Assembly (NCBI GenBank): GCA_941918925.1
Contig: OW799234.1
Location: 109,799,884-109,863,883 of the forward strand
Direction of reading: 5' to 3'
From: Phyto melanocephala
Lineage: Eukaryota > Arthropoda > Insecta > Diptera > Rhinophoridae
DNA: 64,000 bases
Both the position numbers and the translations under genes were made by a program. Positions 1 to 12,245 of the stretch are shown piece after piece. The notes beneath the pieces are model-generated. The model did not search any database. It saw nothing but the letters and a program-made list of their open reading frames with translations, and had not been told where the DNA came from. Within the stretch, counting starts at the first letter, position 1. Every line of letters starts with the position of its first letter.

Positions 1-710
1 TTTTTATGTCTAGTAAAATCCCAATTAAAAATGTTGTGAAAATTGGCCGTCTAATTATGAATTACATATATTTTCCGGAATTTTCCCCTTTTTGGTACCT
101 TTTTTGTCCCCCGAAAAGTTTCCAAAAATTTCACCTAAATAGTTGTCCATATTCTATTAGGAAATAATAATTGTCAAATGTTGTCCCATTGAATAATATA
201 AGAAAAGTTTCTTTTAAAAAAAGTACCAAAAAAAGGGACAATTTTTACCCCTTTTACATGCGAATTTGAAAAAAGTGCCGAATTCCTATTAATATTTTTT
301 CGCGGACTGCTTAACACAGTTTAAATTTTTTTCCTAGCTTTATGCGTTTGGAAGTTACATAGGGTACCAAAAAAGTACTAAATTATAGTTTTTACCCGTT
401 TTTTCCCCTTAGGGGTTGAAAATTCCAAAAAAGGCCAGACACCTGTCAGCTTATTTTTTGTGCAAACTACAATACTTTTTCAATTTAATTTGTATCATTT
501 TTAGTTTAGCAGATATAAGATTACCGATTTTACCCGTTTTTACCCTTTTTCACCCCCTTAAAGTACGAATTTTCAAAAATCCCTTCTTAGTGGAGCTATA
601 CATCGAAAGAGGAACCGATTGTCCAAATTTCATGTCTCTAGCTCTTAGCGTTTGGGCTGTGCGATGATGAATCAGTCAGTCAGTCAGTCACGTTACTCTT
701 TTATTTATTA
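1..710. repeat. Dispersed repeat ending in (CAGT)n
   Basis: AT-rich sequence with recurring phrases of the type 'ttttacccctttt' and 'aaagtaccaaaaa', ending at about 663-692 with four CAGT units. The internal recurrences and the microsatellite-like end suggest the right-hand part of a dispersed fly repeat whose left end lies outside the window. The 83-codon ORF inside (416-667) has no recognisable motif and I do not regard it as a gene. The family is not identified. Confidence 0.4.
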
Positions 711-2185
711 ATATATTTCGTTTTCGTTGGCATACTCTCTTAAAAATTGCTTTCTTCTTGCAATTTTTGGCTCAATCGAAAAAAAATTTTTTTTTTAATA
801 TTTCCAAAAATTATTATTATGTGTTGTCTTGAACTTTTTGGGCGGCCTAAAACATATTTTTTGTATGTAAATATATAAGTTAAGTTTATTTTCTGTTTGG
901 ATATTTAAATGTTGTGTTAACAAAAATACAATATTTTTTGTAATTTTTTATGTTATTTAGTTATGGCTTGTGCCTTACTGACGTTTATAACCAACATTTA
1001 CAAAATATTTTCTGGGCCTAGTTTTTTATTGTTAAATATTTTTTACGCCTAATTTTTCTCTTTATGCTATTGCCACCTTGATTGTTGGCAAGTGTACGTG
1101 CTGAAACGGCAGTAGCAGTTAAATTATTCACAAAACAATAGAAAGCAAAATGTTTATGGGAGAAAAAATAAGCAAAAAAAGTTTATATTTCTGTTAGCGT
1201 ACCGGTAACTGGGCAGGCAGACTTCGTTCGTTCTGTTTTCTTGTTGTTGTCTGACCAACAACACCAGGATCATTGCCAAAATTATTAACATATTTTTTTG
1301 TTGTATTTGTTTTTTTTATTATTGTTTTGCTGTTTTCTGGTTGTTACACTTTAATTTACGTTTGTTACTTTTTACTTTTCAGTTTCAAACGTTTTCACAG
1401 CTTCGTTTTTTATTCGTTTGTTTGGTTGTTTGGGTTGTTTGTTTGTTTATTTATTAATTTATTTATTTATAATATTATAACTTTTCTTTTTATTTTTTTC
1501 AATTATTCGCATCATTATACCATTCATGTTTATGTTCTACGGCATGGTCATTTTTGAAAAATATTGCTGTTAGAATGTTGTTTGTTAGATTTTTTGGCAA
1601 AAGCTGCTTACAAATTTGTTGGGTAATAAAAATGCATATTTAACGATGTAGAAATAAATTTTAAAATTTGTTGTAAATATTTTTGAATTTTAAAACTTGC
1701 TTATAATTACATTAACATTAATTTTAAGAATATTTGTTAGAAATAAAGTGTCAAGTTTATACATGTAAATAACGATTTTTTATATATGTTAGTTTCTTCT
1801 TAATGTTAGTTTTAAAGCCAAAAATTCTTAACAATAAAAAATAAAATAAAACCTTTTTAAAATAAAATATGCAATTGTAAGTTTTCTAACAAAAAAGTTG
1901 TGATGAAATTTTGTCGTAAAATTTTTTGTAAAAAGATTGAAAACTTTTATCGGCATTATGTGAATAAAATACTTATAAAATATTATAACACAGCAAATAA
2001 TAAAAATTAAATAAAACAAGATTTATAAAAATTACTAAGAAAAAAATGTGTGACAAAACAACAAATTATTGAACATTTTTCCCTTCAACAAATATAGATT
2101 GAATGGTTTTTATTAAAATCAAATATTTCTAACGATTTCTAAAAAAACATTTCTCTAAAATAACATAAAAATTAATAAATAAAGA
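711..2185. other. AT-rich stretch, no gene seen
   Basis: Poly-T/A runs and (GTTT)/(ATTT) low-complexity sequence around 1430-1500. A slightly less AT-rich patch lies at 1065-1270. The open frame at 1273-1557 is a hydrophobic low-complexity translation of T-rich DNA and is not supported as a gene. Confidence 0.5.
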
Positions 2186-2490
2186 AACAAGTGTGGACGC
2201 TGTATTTGGCCGTGATGTGTATGATAATACCGTCACGTAGATAGGCGTAATAACTACATCGTAGCTTAGATTAGATTTTTTTGCTAACGTTTCCAACGAC
2301 ATCTTTGATACATACATAGTTAGATGTATTCTAGTAGTCAAGACCTTTCATTTGATATCCATATGGATGGGTTTTAAAAAACTGATCCGCCATTTTGTTT
2401 AGGACGCAATGTCGGATTTCAACTTATTTATATATAACTGTATTCCACTGATTAAGCCCTTTTATCTAATAACAATTTTTAGAGGGTTAA

Positions 2491-4308
2491 CCCTAACCAT
2501 ACTGATAACATTTATATACGAAGACGCCTGACAAGGGTACCCGGGTACCGGTATGCATTTAAATATAAATTTTTTCGGTGTAGGGTAAACGTCGTGCACT
2601 TGGGTATTCGAACCATACGCCAGCCCAAAATAAGGGAAAACATATAATGGGAGTCTTATTATTCGATATGTTTTTATCAGAAAATATAAAAATTTAAATC
2701 ATGAGACAAAGCAACAAAAAAGGCAATAAATAGCATTAGATTTCAAACTGCAGATATTTAAGACTTAAAATTTAAACCTCGCTAGTTTCGTTTAATTTCA
2801 ATGGAAATACTTGATGCTTTTATTAATGAAGTCAGCGATGATCCATTGGGAAAATTATAATCACCTTTTACACAAAGCATCATTAAGACGCGTAATACGT
2901 TTCGACAATATATTTACAAAATTGTCACGCACTCAAATAGAAAAGCTTCTGATATCTGAGATATTTGGAATATACTGACGCAAAATCTAAGCATAAACTA
3001 TTTTCCAGATGAAAATGTGACAGTAGACGAACCGTTATTTCCATTTAGAGACAGAAATATATTTACTCAATATATTCCCTCAAAACCAGCTAAATATAGA
3101 ATTTAAAAATTTTGTAATGTTACACAGCCAATTAGAATAGAAATATTTACACAGACAAGTCTGGTGGTCAGTGACAGGTAAGCATAGGAGAAATAATCGT
3201 TATAGATCTGGTTGATTTTTATACTTCATTTTTATACTGTACTTCACTCCTTATGATCATTCGGCTACAATGAGAGGAACAAGACTCATCGGTATTCTTC
3301 CACAAAACTAAGCCTACATTACAACATGGCTATGTCCAAACCCAACCGGCGATATTGGTTGAACTTATTGTCAGTTGTGACCAATAATATGAATAGTGTT
3401 TTCTTTCCTTCAATATTGTATTATACTCGAGGGAAGGCAGCTTTAAATAAAAAATAGGAAATAATTGTCTTCTACAACAAAGCAAACGGCGGATTTGATG
3501 TTCGATGGTGTATAAATATAGCACCAAAAAAAAACGAATAGATGGCTATTGGCCATTTCCTTTTTTGAAATTATTAACTTGGCTGCGTTAGGTGCATTTT
3601 GTGTATTTTCTAGTTTCGATCCAAACGTCAAAAAATCGAAGCTTTCGCCGGGGATTTTTCATTTCACTTGACGTCTAGTCAGCAACTATAAATATGAACA
3701 AATGTTGATATAATACCAATAATGATAATCGAATAACACGATACGCTAACGTCCGGGCAGCTATCGAGCTTATAACAAATAAATCCATACCCATAGAAGT
3801 CTACAAGCATGCTGCACCTCCGAATACAAATAAGCGGGATAAAACGGGACTATTGCAACTAAAGGGTCGCTGCTATATTTGCGTGACTTCTGATCCAAAA
3901 TCTGATCGCAAAATATGCATTGGTTGTAAACGGACAATGTGCAATATACATAGGAAAATTATTGCTCCACACTGCACTAAATATAATTTTTTATTATTCT
4001 GTTTTTTTACAAATACAAGGTTTAATGTAAAATAATTATTTTTCTGAATAACCAATTAAACATATGAAAATTTTAAATTTTTACTTTTTTAATACAAAAT
4101 GTAAATAGATATTTAGGGGTACCCGGGTACCGGATAGCTCCAGAGCCAACCCAAATAAACTAAGAGTAATTTATATGGGAAAAAACTATATAAAATCTTT
4201 ATCTAAAAGAACTTGCGGAACCTCAAATTTGTATTTAATTTTGTTTAAGTAAAATTTAACTTTAAATTACGTTCGGGTACCGGGGTACCCGTCTTAGGAG
4301 TGTTAGGG
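2491..4308 (+). mobile_element. piggyBac-family DNA transposon, complete ends, decayed
   Basis: Flanked on both sides by TTAA (2487-2490 and 4309-4312), the piggyBac target-site duplication. The element starts CCCTAACCA and ends GTTAGGG, so it has short terminal inverted repeats. Subterminal palindromic GGTACC/CCCGGG clusters lie at about 2536-2552, 4118-4133 and 4274-4291. Length is about 1.8 kb, short for an autonomous piggyBac (roughly 2.4 kb), in line with internal loss. It carries a broken transposase gene and is presumably non-autonomous now. Confidence 0.85.
2801..4035 (+). pseudogene. piggyBac transposase remnant
   Basis: Translations in changing frames show piggyBac transposase landmarks in the right order. 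These are an N-terminal ATG region at 2801; a segment near 3000-3110 reading NVTVDE then an IPSKPAKY motif (the VDE includes the catalytic-type Asp at about 3026); a middle section around 3440-3600 resembling the family's R/K-rich and WP-L regions; and a C-terminal cysteine-rich zinc-binding tail at 3853-3975 (CYIC, CIGC, CNIH). Stops and frameshifts occur throughout, so no functional protein is expected. The right-hand cysteine tail is the best preserved part. The assignment rests on motif recall, not a database search. Confidence 0.8.
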
Positions 4309-4665
4309 TTAAAGTGAGTACATTTTTAGTTACTAGATTTGACCCATATATAAATAAATTGTTCACCATTTGTAAGTGAATTTATAATTTTTTTTAATTT
4401 CCCAAATTTTGTTTTGTTTATTTGATACCCATATGGTTCCTTCCCTTTGTCTAGAACCTGAGAAAATGGATTTACGTTTGTAAATTTTAGGAAAAACATC
4501 GAAGTATTTGCATTTTTGTACTTACATCCCAGTTTGTTTCAAACAGATTTGTCAATTTTTCTCAGCAGAAAATATTTATGTATGGGGTCCGAAATTTATA
4601 TTTTAAAATTTGCCATCGTATGGCATAACTTATATGTTCTTGGCACCACAGGTGAGGGGTACAAT

Positions 4666-5599
4666 TAAGAAGATTATGAAAATATATATATAAAGAATTT
4701 TGAAATTGTAAGATTTTACTAGTAGTTTCTGCGGTGGACTAATTCGGCAGTAGCATAATTTTGAATGATTTTTCAAGTTAAAAATATAACTTTATTCTAA
4801 CAGATATTCTATTTATTTATTTCGACTTGAATATTTTATTCCATGCGCTTGAATTTCACAAAGCTTATTGTCCGTTAACATGGTGCGACAATGATAACCT
4901 TTCGGCCAAAATACGACAAATTTCTTAACTAGCGTATCCAGTAATCCAGAAATGTGCATCATATAAAAATTTCACGATTTAACAACGTAAAAACCTTTTT
5001 CACAGAATTTTGTTTTTCATAATAAAGCTGCACAATTTGGAGACGCTGTTGTGCTGTGCTTCTTTCAATGATGACTTGTCAAAAAAAAATTACAATTTAG
5101 TTTAATGAGTCATGAGTGCTGCAAAAAAGTCTTTTGCAAATTAAACCTAACCATGAATCCCCGGAAATAGAGAATATACTCTATTTGTTTTCGTACATAA
5201 GTACAGTGATATAATTATTATCAACACATATCACTTGTTTTTGTTTAAGCATGTGTTAGTAACAATTTTAACTGCCTATATCTCCTAATACACTGAACCA
5301 ATTTAAGTCATATTGAGATGGGTTGTATATAAGTGTAAAAAGCTTAACAAGAAATCGAAATTTATCAAGAATTTTCCAAAAAAATTTATTTTTTAGTATT
5401 ACCGAAAATATAAAAACACAGAATTTTTCGAAATTTTTTATGCACTTTCTATAAAGAAATATATTGTTGTTTGCTTAATATTTTTTTTTTATAAAAATTA
5501 CAAGTTTATCGCAAGCAGTTTCAATAGCCTCAGAAACAAAAAAAAATAAAAAAGATGTATTCATATATTGTCCATCTGTGAATTTTTGAAAAAAAAAGA
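4666..5599. other. AT-rich stretch, no gene seen
   Basis: No convincing coding, RNA or repeat structure recognised apart from A/T runs. Confidence 0.5.
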
Positions 5600-6249
5600 A
5601 ATAAAAGTGCTATATTCGGCCGTGCCAAATCTTATATACCCTTCACAACGGGTAGTCATGCAATAACAGTAGTTTGTATAACCATTTATCTCATATGAAA
5701 TACGTACATACATACATATACAAAACATCCCATTGCAGAATTATAAATTGAGTTTACGTATAAATATTTAAAAAAAAAAAAAATAAAAAAAATTTATTAA
5801 AAACAAAATTAAAACAATAAAAAAAATAAAAAAAAAAATTTTTTTAAACAAAAAAAAAAAGATTTTCCAAAAAATAAAAAAAAAATATTTTTAAAAATTA
5901 AAAAAAATATATACAATAAAAAATAATTTAAAAAAATATAAATAATATATAAAATAAAAAGATTTTTTTTTTTGGCTCAGCTTGTATTCGATGCCACGTT
6001 TACTTTAACCAGTATGTATGTATGTATGTTGTTGTTGTAATTGTGAAAAAAAACGAGCTGGTCGTGGTTTTTCGCTCATATCTCAGAAAGTTATGGGGCG
6101 ATTGTGCTGAATTTCAATAGCGATTTATTCCTGGATATTTCCAAAAGATTGATACCATAGTGAAGAACATATAGTTGCTTCTAAAAGTTGATTTCAACCA
6201 ACACACGGACAGACGGACAGACCCTTGTGCACCACAGGTGAAGGGTATA
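5600..6249 (-). mobile_element. DINE-1/INE-1-like Helitron copy
   Basis: Read on the minus strand, it starts TATACCCTTCACC (complement of 6236-6249). It contains a GTCCGTCTGTCCG-type tract near 6206-6222 and a long oligo-A/T tract (about 5765-5970), followed at 5990-6030 by tatgtatg repeats. It ends with an ATTCGGC hairpin and a GCACTTTTA-type terminus (about 5600-5640). This is the architecture of Drosophila DINE-1/INE-1 elements. It has no coding capacity. Confidence 0.8.
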
Positions 6250-6960
6250 AAAAAAATATTTCGATATTTTTTGATTATCATTTAATGGGATTGCTCTTTA
6301 TAGCGCGATTAGTAGAATTTAAAATTTTTAACATTTGACACAATACTTTTAGTTAGATTTAAAGCTGTTTTCAGTAAAGCAAAAATATAAGATATAAGTT
6401 AAGGAATAAGCTTAATAAGTTGTGTTACATTTTGTGATATCTCTTGTATTTATTATAGTAGTAGAAATATTCCGATTATAAATGAAATGTTTAAAAAACT
6501 AAGAAATTTTGTTATCTCTACTTAAAATGTTTTGTCCAATATATATTGACCTTAGAGTCTTTGCCCATATAAAACTAAAAGTGATACACTATTGCTATTG
6601 AGGGAATATTATTCAAAAACTCACATTTATTGAATTGAAATTTCGTAGATATATTTTTTTACAGTTTTAGAAGGTTTTAATAGATCAAAGGAAATACTTT
6701 GCGAGGGTTAATTTTTGTAACATGAAGTTAAACTACTTACAGTGTAACATAGTTCCTTTTGACACAGAAATACAAATAACGCTACACTATTGATTTTAAA
6801 AGCTGGCATATTTTATTTTGTGCTTAATTAATGACTTTATAAAAAGTCGATTTTACCCATTTTCATTCCAAAACATTTCTGCTGTATTTATGTCATCTAA
6901 CTCGATTTTTTTATTTGAACTATATCGCGCTTTAAACAGATGGGTGGATATTACTAAAGG
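6250..6960. other. AT-rich stretch, no gene seen
   Basis: No gene or clear repeat boundary recognised. Confidence 0.45.
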
Positions 6961-7270
6961 CTATCATACACGGCATGTTTTTTACATTTGACTTTAAAAT
7001 TTGTGAGACATATGTATGTAAATCTACATGTCCGTCAAAATTGTTCTCTTACGCTGGCTGCTTTGCAGCAGCAGAGATTTCTGCCAACGGCTGATGTCAC
7101 ATGTTTTGACAGAAGAAAATAGAGCGCGCTCTAATTAAAATTTTGTCAGATGTCTCAACACATGTTTTTTTTACAGAAGTAATGTTTTAAAGGTAACACA
7201 TGACATGTTTGTATTAGCAGTGGAGAATTTGACAAGTCAGATGTAAAAAACATGCCGTGTATCAGCTCCT
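6961..7270. mobile_element. MITE-like element with 27-bp inverted ends
   Basis: The sequence beginning ATACACGGCATG at 6966 is repeated in inverted orientation ending at 7262. About 26 of 27 bases pair (one T/C difference). The interior (about 250 bp) is non-coding and less AT-rich, with a GCAGCAGCAG patch near 7075. Flanks read ctaaagg and ctaagg, so a roughly 7-8 bp duplication is possible but imperfect. The superfamily is unresolved; hAT would fit an 8-bp duplication. Confidence 0.65.
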
Positions 7271-8697
7271 AAGGTCATGTTATAATCATACTAGGATTTA
7301 TACAAAACACAAGTGTAGGTCAATAAGTCCGTGACTTCTCGTTGTCAACGAATATTTCGACGTGTGAACAAAATGAAAATATAATACAACTTCGTATCAG
7401 TTTTAAGGAGTTTTATTACAAAATTAATTTTTATTGAAAAAGAAAGATGATCAGTAATTATAAATTATAAAAGATATAAATTTAAAAACAAATTTAATGA
7501 TATGACTTTTCGGCTTTATATAAAAAGCTTGTGTAAGAATCAAAGCCTATCAAATATTTTATAGAAAAATAAGCTTGAAAATAATAAATAAATAAATTTT
7601 TAAAAATAAAGTTTAATTTTTTTTTTTAATATTTAATTTATTCATTTTCTGCAAACCCTCAAAAAATAAATTTTTTTTCTATTTTACATAAAAAGCCCAT
7701 AAATTAAATTGAACTGTTTCACTTAGTTGTTTAATAGCCTTTTTTAATTAAATTTACTGCTCTTATCAGAAATAACTTAAACAAACAACAGTTCCATTTA
7801 ATCGCAATTTAATATGCGAATTTAAAAAGTAATTTACTTTTTTACATAAATTATCGTTTTGTTAGGAAGTGTAGAAAGTAAAAGAGAATAGACGTTATTC
7901 ATTTCTAAATATAATCAATTTTAACCTCAATATTTCCCACCCATTATTCATTCGATTCTATCCATTTAACTGGTAATAAAATAAGCACAACCAAAGAAAA
8001 ATCATCAATGAAAACGAAGAAAAAAGACGAGAACAAATAGCGATAAAATATAATTTACACTCAACGATGACAGCAACAACTACAATTGTAACGTAGTGGT
8101 AAAAGGAAATAAAAAAGAAAAATAATATTTATATACAAGATGTATACGAGAAGTCCATAAACCACATCTACATATAAACATTATCGGCAATGGCAACATC
8201 AGAACCAACCACTTATTACCAGCAATATTAGTCTTTATATTTTTCTTCCTTTATTTTTGTTCTAAGCAGCCATTAGAACTGTAAAAAGCTTAAAATATGT
8301 TACTTCTACAATTTCTTAACACTTACTCACACTAAGGCACTCCCATCCTCTAAAACACCCACCGTTCACACACATACAAATCCGTACATCCAAACATTAT
8401 GAGGTTTTAGCTTTTACTTAGTTTGTAAATTGAAAACGTTTCATTTTGTTTTGTCTTGTTTATAAGATTGTTATTTAGTCAATCTTTTAGTAAAATTCTA
8501 TACAGAATAAACATCTAACCATTGTTCTTTTAAAAAAGGATAAACTCTATACAGTGGGTACTAAATAATCAGATTAAAAGGATGTTTTTTTAAGGGTTAA
8601 TAATGTCAGAAATATTTAAAAGTTTGTGCATTTAAAGCTCACATTTATATGTATATCTAGAGTATAGGAAACAATTTAAAATTTTTATAATCGCCCA
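7271..8697. other. AT-rich stretch, no gene seen
   Basis: Includes a short mariner-end-like phrase (aataagtccgtgac) near 7320-7335 and a slightly GC-richer patch at 8180-8410 (AC-rich, few T runs). No ORF or RNA gene could be supported. Confidence 0.4.
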
Positions 8698-8756
8698 TGT
8701 TCTGCATTTCGAAATCAGTCGGAATTGTCATGAATTTGTTATAAACAATTGCCTGG

Positions 8757-8870
8757 GTTCTGTATTCCGAGTGAAATTAAATCACTCAGAATTGCTATGA
8801 AATTGTTGTTTTAAACATTAACACTACAATGGCAATTCTGAGTGATTTAATTTTACTCGAAATGCAGAAC
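8757..8870. repeat. Foldback hairpin repeat
   Basis: The left arm starts GTTCTGTATTCCGAGT at 8757. The right arm ends CTCGAAATGCAGAAC at 8870. The arms pair over about 45 bases with few mismatches, around a short loop at about 8806-8825. A partial diverged half-unit (ttctgcatttcgaaatcag) precedes it at 8699-8757. Shape and size suit a small MITE or foldback element. No duplication was identified. Confidence 0.65.
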
Positions 8871-8999
8871 AAAAGCGAATACGTATCAATAAATATATAT
8901 GTATGTATATTGTTTATAGTTTTATTTACATTAATATAATACATACATATTAATTTATTAATCTTTAATTTTTCTTGTTTTGTAATTCCGTGTTAGTTG

Positions 9000-9640
9000 T
9001 TAAGTACATGGTTAGAATATTTGTTTCAAGTATTGCGACAGCTTTTTTTTTTACAACTTTTTAACCAATTTTTATAAAACTTTGCACATCCTTAAAACTT
9101 CTGATTTGAGGATTTTATTTATGTAGTGTTTTGTATTCTGCTGGTTAATCTTTTATGCTTGAAACACATAAAATCTAGTTTTTGTAAATTTAATGTAAAA
9201 CATAGTGGTTATATTTTGATGCATATATCTCAGTCGGTTTCAAACCGATTTTTCAGTTTTTTTCTTAGAAAAAAATATTGAGGTTACGGCATGTAATCTG
9301 GTGTCGCTATTTTGCCCAAGAGTTATTTAGAAGCTCTCGAAGTTTTATATATAAAAACAATACAAAAAAAATTTACAAAATATTTTTTACCATAATTTTG
9401 ACAAATAGTGACCAAATTTTTTTTCAATATTCCTAGCTGAAAAGTTAAATGTGGTAAAGATGTGGGAAGAAAAACAGAAGCAGTTCATATCACAAAGATT
9501 TTGTCGGACGATTGTGGTGGGCTTCAACAGCCATTCATTCCGATTTTTTTTTTTAATCGATACCATATACAGTAGGTATACAACTTTTTTACAATTTTTG
9601 AAAATACAAAATTGCCCTACTCATACAATGGAGTGCATAA
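9000..9640 (-). repeat. Old DINE-1-like repeat copy
   Basis: Diverged copy of the same old repeat as 12246-19735. 'tatctcagtcggtttcaaaccgattt' (about 9225-9260) matches a phrase at 4508-4560. 'ctgaaaagttaaatgtggtaaagatg', followed by an 'aaacagaagcag' phrase (9436-9482), matches the joined flanks of the BEL/Pao insertion at 13179-13194 and 19452-19490. The ORF at 9451-9651 is a chance frame within the repeat. Confidence 0.5.
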
Positions 9641-9833
9641 AAAAACAATAAAAACTGCATCTTTAGATTTTCGATATCGTTTAAAAAGGTTCCGCGGCAA
9701 ATGCAATTAAGTTTGGGATCAGTAAGTTCTAAAAAATAGTTAATTTCACTTAACAAATATAGTTTTTAGATTGTGATTTTCATTATATTCATATAATTAA
9801 ATTAAGAAATGTAAAAAGTTAAATATTTATCTA

Positions 9834-9915
9834 ATAAAAAATTTTGAAAAAATAAAAAATTTTGAAAAAATAAAAAATTTTGAAAAAATAAAAAATTTTG
9901 AAAAAATAAAAAAAA
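9834..9915. repeat. Short tandem repeat, about 18-bp unit
   Basis: Four near-identical units of the form aaaaaattttgaaaaaat in direct tandem. Confidence 0.85.
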
Positions 9916-10252
9916 AATCTTAAAGCGCTTTCAGAAATCGGCTTCGATGCGGAACGTTTTTGTTCCGAAATGACCTGAGGAAACATTTTTCGGTTTTAGC
10001 ACAACACCGGCTACAGCGTTGTGATAGGGCCTTATTTTAGTTGTACCCCTAATATACAGATCTTTGCACTATCAAGTTGCGCCACTCAACATGTCACAGG
10101 TGGCAGTGTTGCCTACATTAATTATTGGTTAATATAGTTGCTAAGGAGTTCGGGTTTTTACATCTAAATCATAGTTTTTCGACTGAAGACTATGTAATTA
10201 ATGAGCGAATGAGCGTTCGGAAAGAAGCTTAACAATTACCCAAATAACTAAC

Positions 10253-10676
10253 GGGACATATATCTGTGGTTTTTAATGGGCAACCACGTATGTCTTAAAA
10301 TCAAATTTTTAAACAGAGCCACAAAACCGTTTTATATAAAACAACCGGTTAGGTATTGAACTTTTTAAACCTTTTGTTTACCATTCATGTCAATAAGGAT
10401 CTCAAAATTTCTAATAAAAATTTCAAGCAAATATTTAAAATCTAGATCATAGTGAATACCAAAATAAACAAAGTGGTACGATGACTAAAATTGTGTGCAG
10501 ATAATGTAATGCAGCGTTTGTCAACATAGGTTGTACACAAGTAATTATTCTACTTCTAGCAAACTAAGAAATTATCAGAAAATAACTTTCAAATGTGTTC
10601 AGAAATAACAACTTATGTGGTAATCGTAAAAACGAACATACGCGGTTGCCCATGAAAAGCACAGATATGGTTGCCC
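10253..10676. mobile_element. MITE-like element with about 40-bp inverted ends
   Basis: Left end GGGACATATATCTGTGG followed by ATGGGCAACCACGTATG (10253-10295). Its imperfect inverse at 10633-10676 contains CATACGCGGTTGCCCAT and CACAGATATGG. The interior is non-coding. A clean target-site duplication was not found, so the exact limits are approximate. Confidence 0.6.
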
Positions 10677-10689
10677 GCAGTCTACAGAT

Positions 10690-12245
10690 CTACTACTTCA
10701 GCAAGCATTAGTCATTAAACCATCATTGTCATTGTTGTTGTCTATAAGGTTGTCCGGCTATATTGGCGCCCTACATGTAGATATGTCTGTAATTTGTTCA
10801 AATTAAAAAGAATACATTTATATAATTTAGTAGGTTATAATTTATCAGACATCATACTTTCAAAAAATAGGACATTGATCAGACAAAAATAATATCACTG
10901 TTCTCCTAGAATTGGTGGAGGCATCATGAATCTTGCTTATTCCAAACAATGCCCTACTTTAATGGGGAGTGTCATATGAGTTTTGTTCCTAGAATTCATA
11001 AATTTTTTTCTTCTTTACGATAAAATCGTTAAAAATATATTTTTTACTTACTATAACTTACGTCAAGAAAAATGAAGGAAAGGAAAAAGACAACCCTAAT
11101 GCATATAAGCTCGTACAGAATCCCTTTTCCTTCATTAGCAAAGTCTCTTCCTTTTTTCTCCTAATTTTTAAATGTTTTTTCTATTAACTAAATGAAAATG
11201 CTGTAACACTTAGAAATTATACTTTTCATATTTCCATACGTGTTAAGGTAATTATATGAGAATCTTAGAGTACGTGAGATATTTTAAACAACACAAAAGG
11301 TAATAATATAAAAGGTCATATCATATACATACATACATACATATATATGGAGAAGTTAAAAAGAAATGAGAAAGTTGCATATCAAATGTACAGCAGTTCC
11401 AGATGGGAAGGGGTGTTTCTAAATTCTGAGAACACTTGACAACCTCACGTAAGCGAGACTGTTATTTAATGAGTATGAGTAGAACAAATTTGGGCAGAAA
11501 ACGTTGTTTATCTAAAAAATACTGATACTGAAACAGCAGAAAAATACTACAACGTACAACATTTAGCACCAACAAAATTCCTCATAAATTTTTACATGGA
11601 ATACATTTTGAATACAGCTCGGTTGATCCAGGTCTTTAATATATGTCGAAGCTATAATCGGCTTTTTATTAAGCTCTGTATAGGTCATAAGCCAGAAAGC
11701 GTTATTCGACTGCTTCAAACTTCAGGAGACCAACAGATTAGCGAAAGATGAATAGATTGCTCTAGAACTGACTATTATAAATATATGCCTCATTTACAAG
11801 AAATTTCTGTGGCAATAAGAAAAAAATGCTTAAATCTGAATATATCGTTTTTCAGAAGAAGTACTTTTAAATTTTTAAACTATAAAATTTATATAAAATT
11901 GACTATCTTTAAAACATATACAAGTATACCATGTCTGTTTTGAATTAATTAATGATATTAAGTTTAATTTAAAGTTAAAATAAGTTATTATTTCATATGA
12001 TACTATTCGTTGAAAAAATATAGGCAATAAGTTTTTACGAGAAAAAGGATTTTCTTTTAAAATTGTTTAATACAGCTGAAAATTTGCTTTCGCAAAACTA
12101 CAAAAGTGTTGCTATTTTAATTCTACTTTATATCGACTTCAGTAGTTACTACTTTTTTGGACAGAATTATATAAGATTTGCCAAAACACATAACATAACT
12201 GTTATACAATATCATGCACCAACCGATGTTTTTTAGTTGTCATTA
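10690..12245. other. AT-rich stretch, no gene seen
   Basis: Contains (CATA)n near 11320-11345. The stretch at 11570-11770 is somewhat GC-richer and could be an old TE fragment, but no motif was recognised. Confidence 0.4.

Larger units (their letters stand above)
2186..4665 (-). repeat. Old DINE-1-like (Helitron) copy interrupted by piggyBac
   Basis: The left part (2186-2490) starts with a decayed form of the family 3' end (acaagtg, then a tattcggccgtg-like hairpin half) and contains the 'aagccctttcatttgatatcc' phrase shared with copies at 9000-9640, 12246-12900 and 40018-40330. The right part (4309-4665) continues the same repeat and ends with 'caccacaggtgaggggtac', matching the end of better copies at 6225-6249 and 63260-63280. 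A piggyBac element occupies the middle. Both flanks joined at TTAA align with the uninterrupted copy at about 12692-12800. Confidence 0.6.

Noticed and set aside
1273..1557. 94-codon hydrophobic ORF
   Set aside because: Translation of T-rich low-complexity DNA; the Phe/Leu/Val content reflects composition, not a membrane protein.
3330..3631. Two overlapping minus-strand ORFs
   Set aside because: Antisense to the piggyBac transposase remnant.
9834..9915. Possible CRISPR-like array
   Set aside because: Contiguous low-complexity tandem units without unique spacers, in a eukaryotic context.
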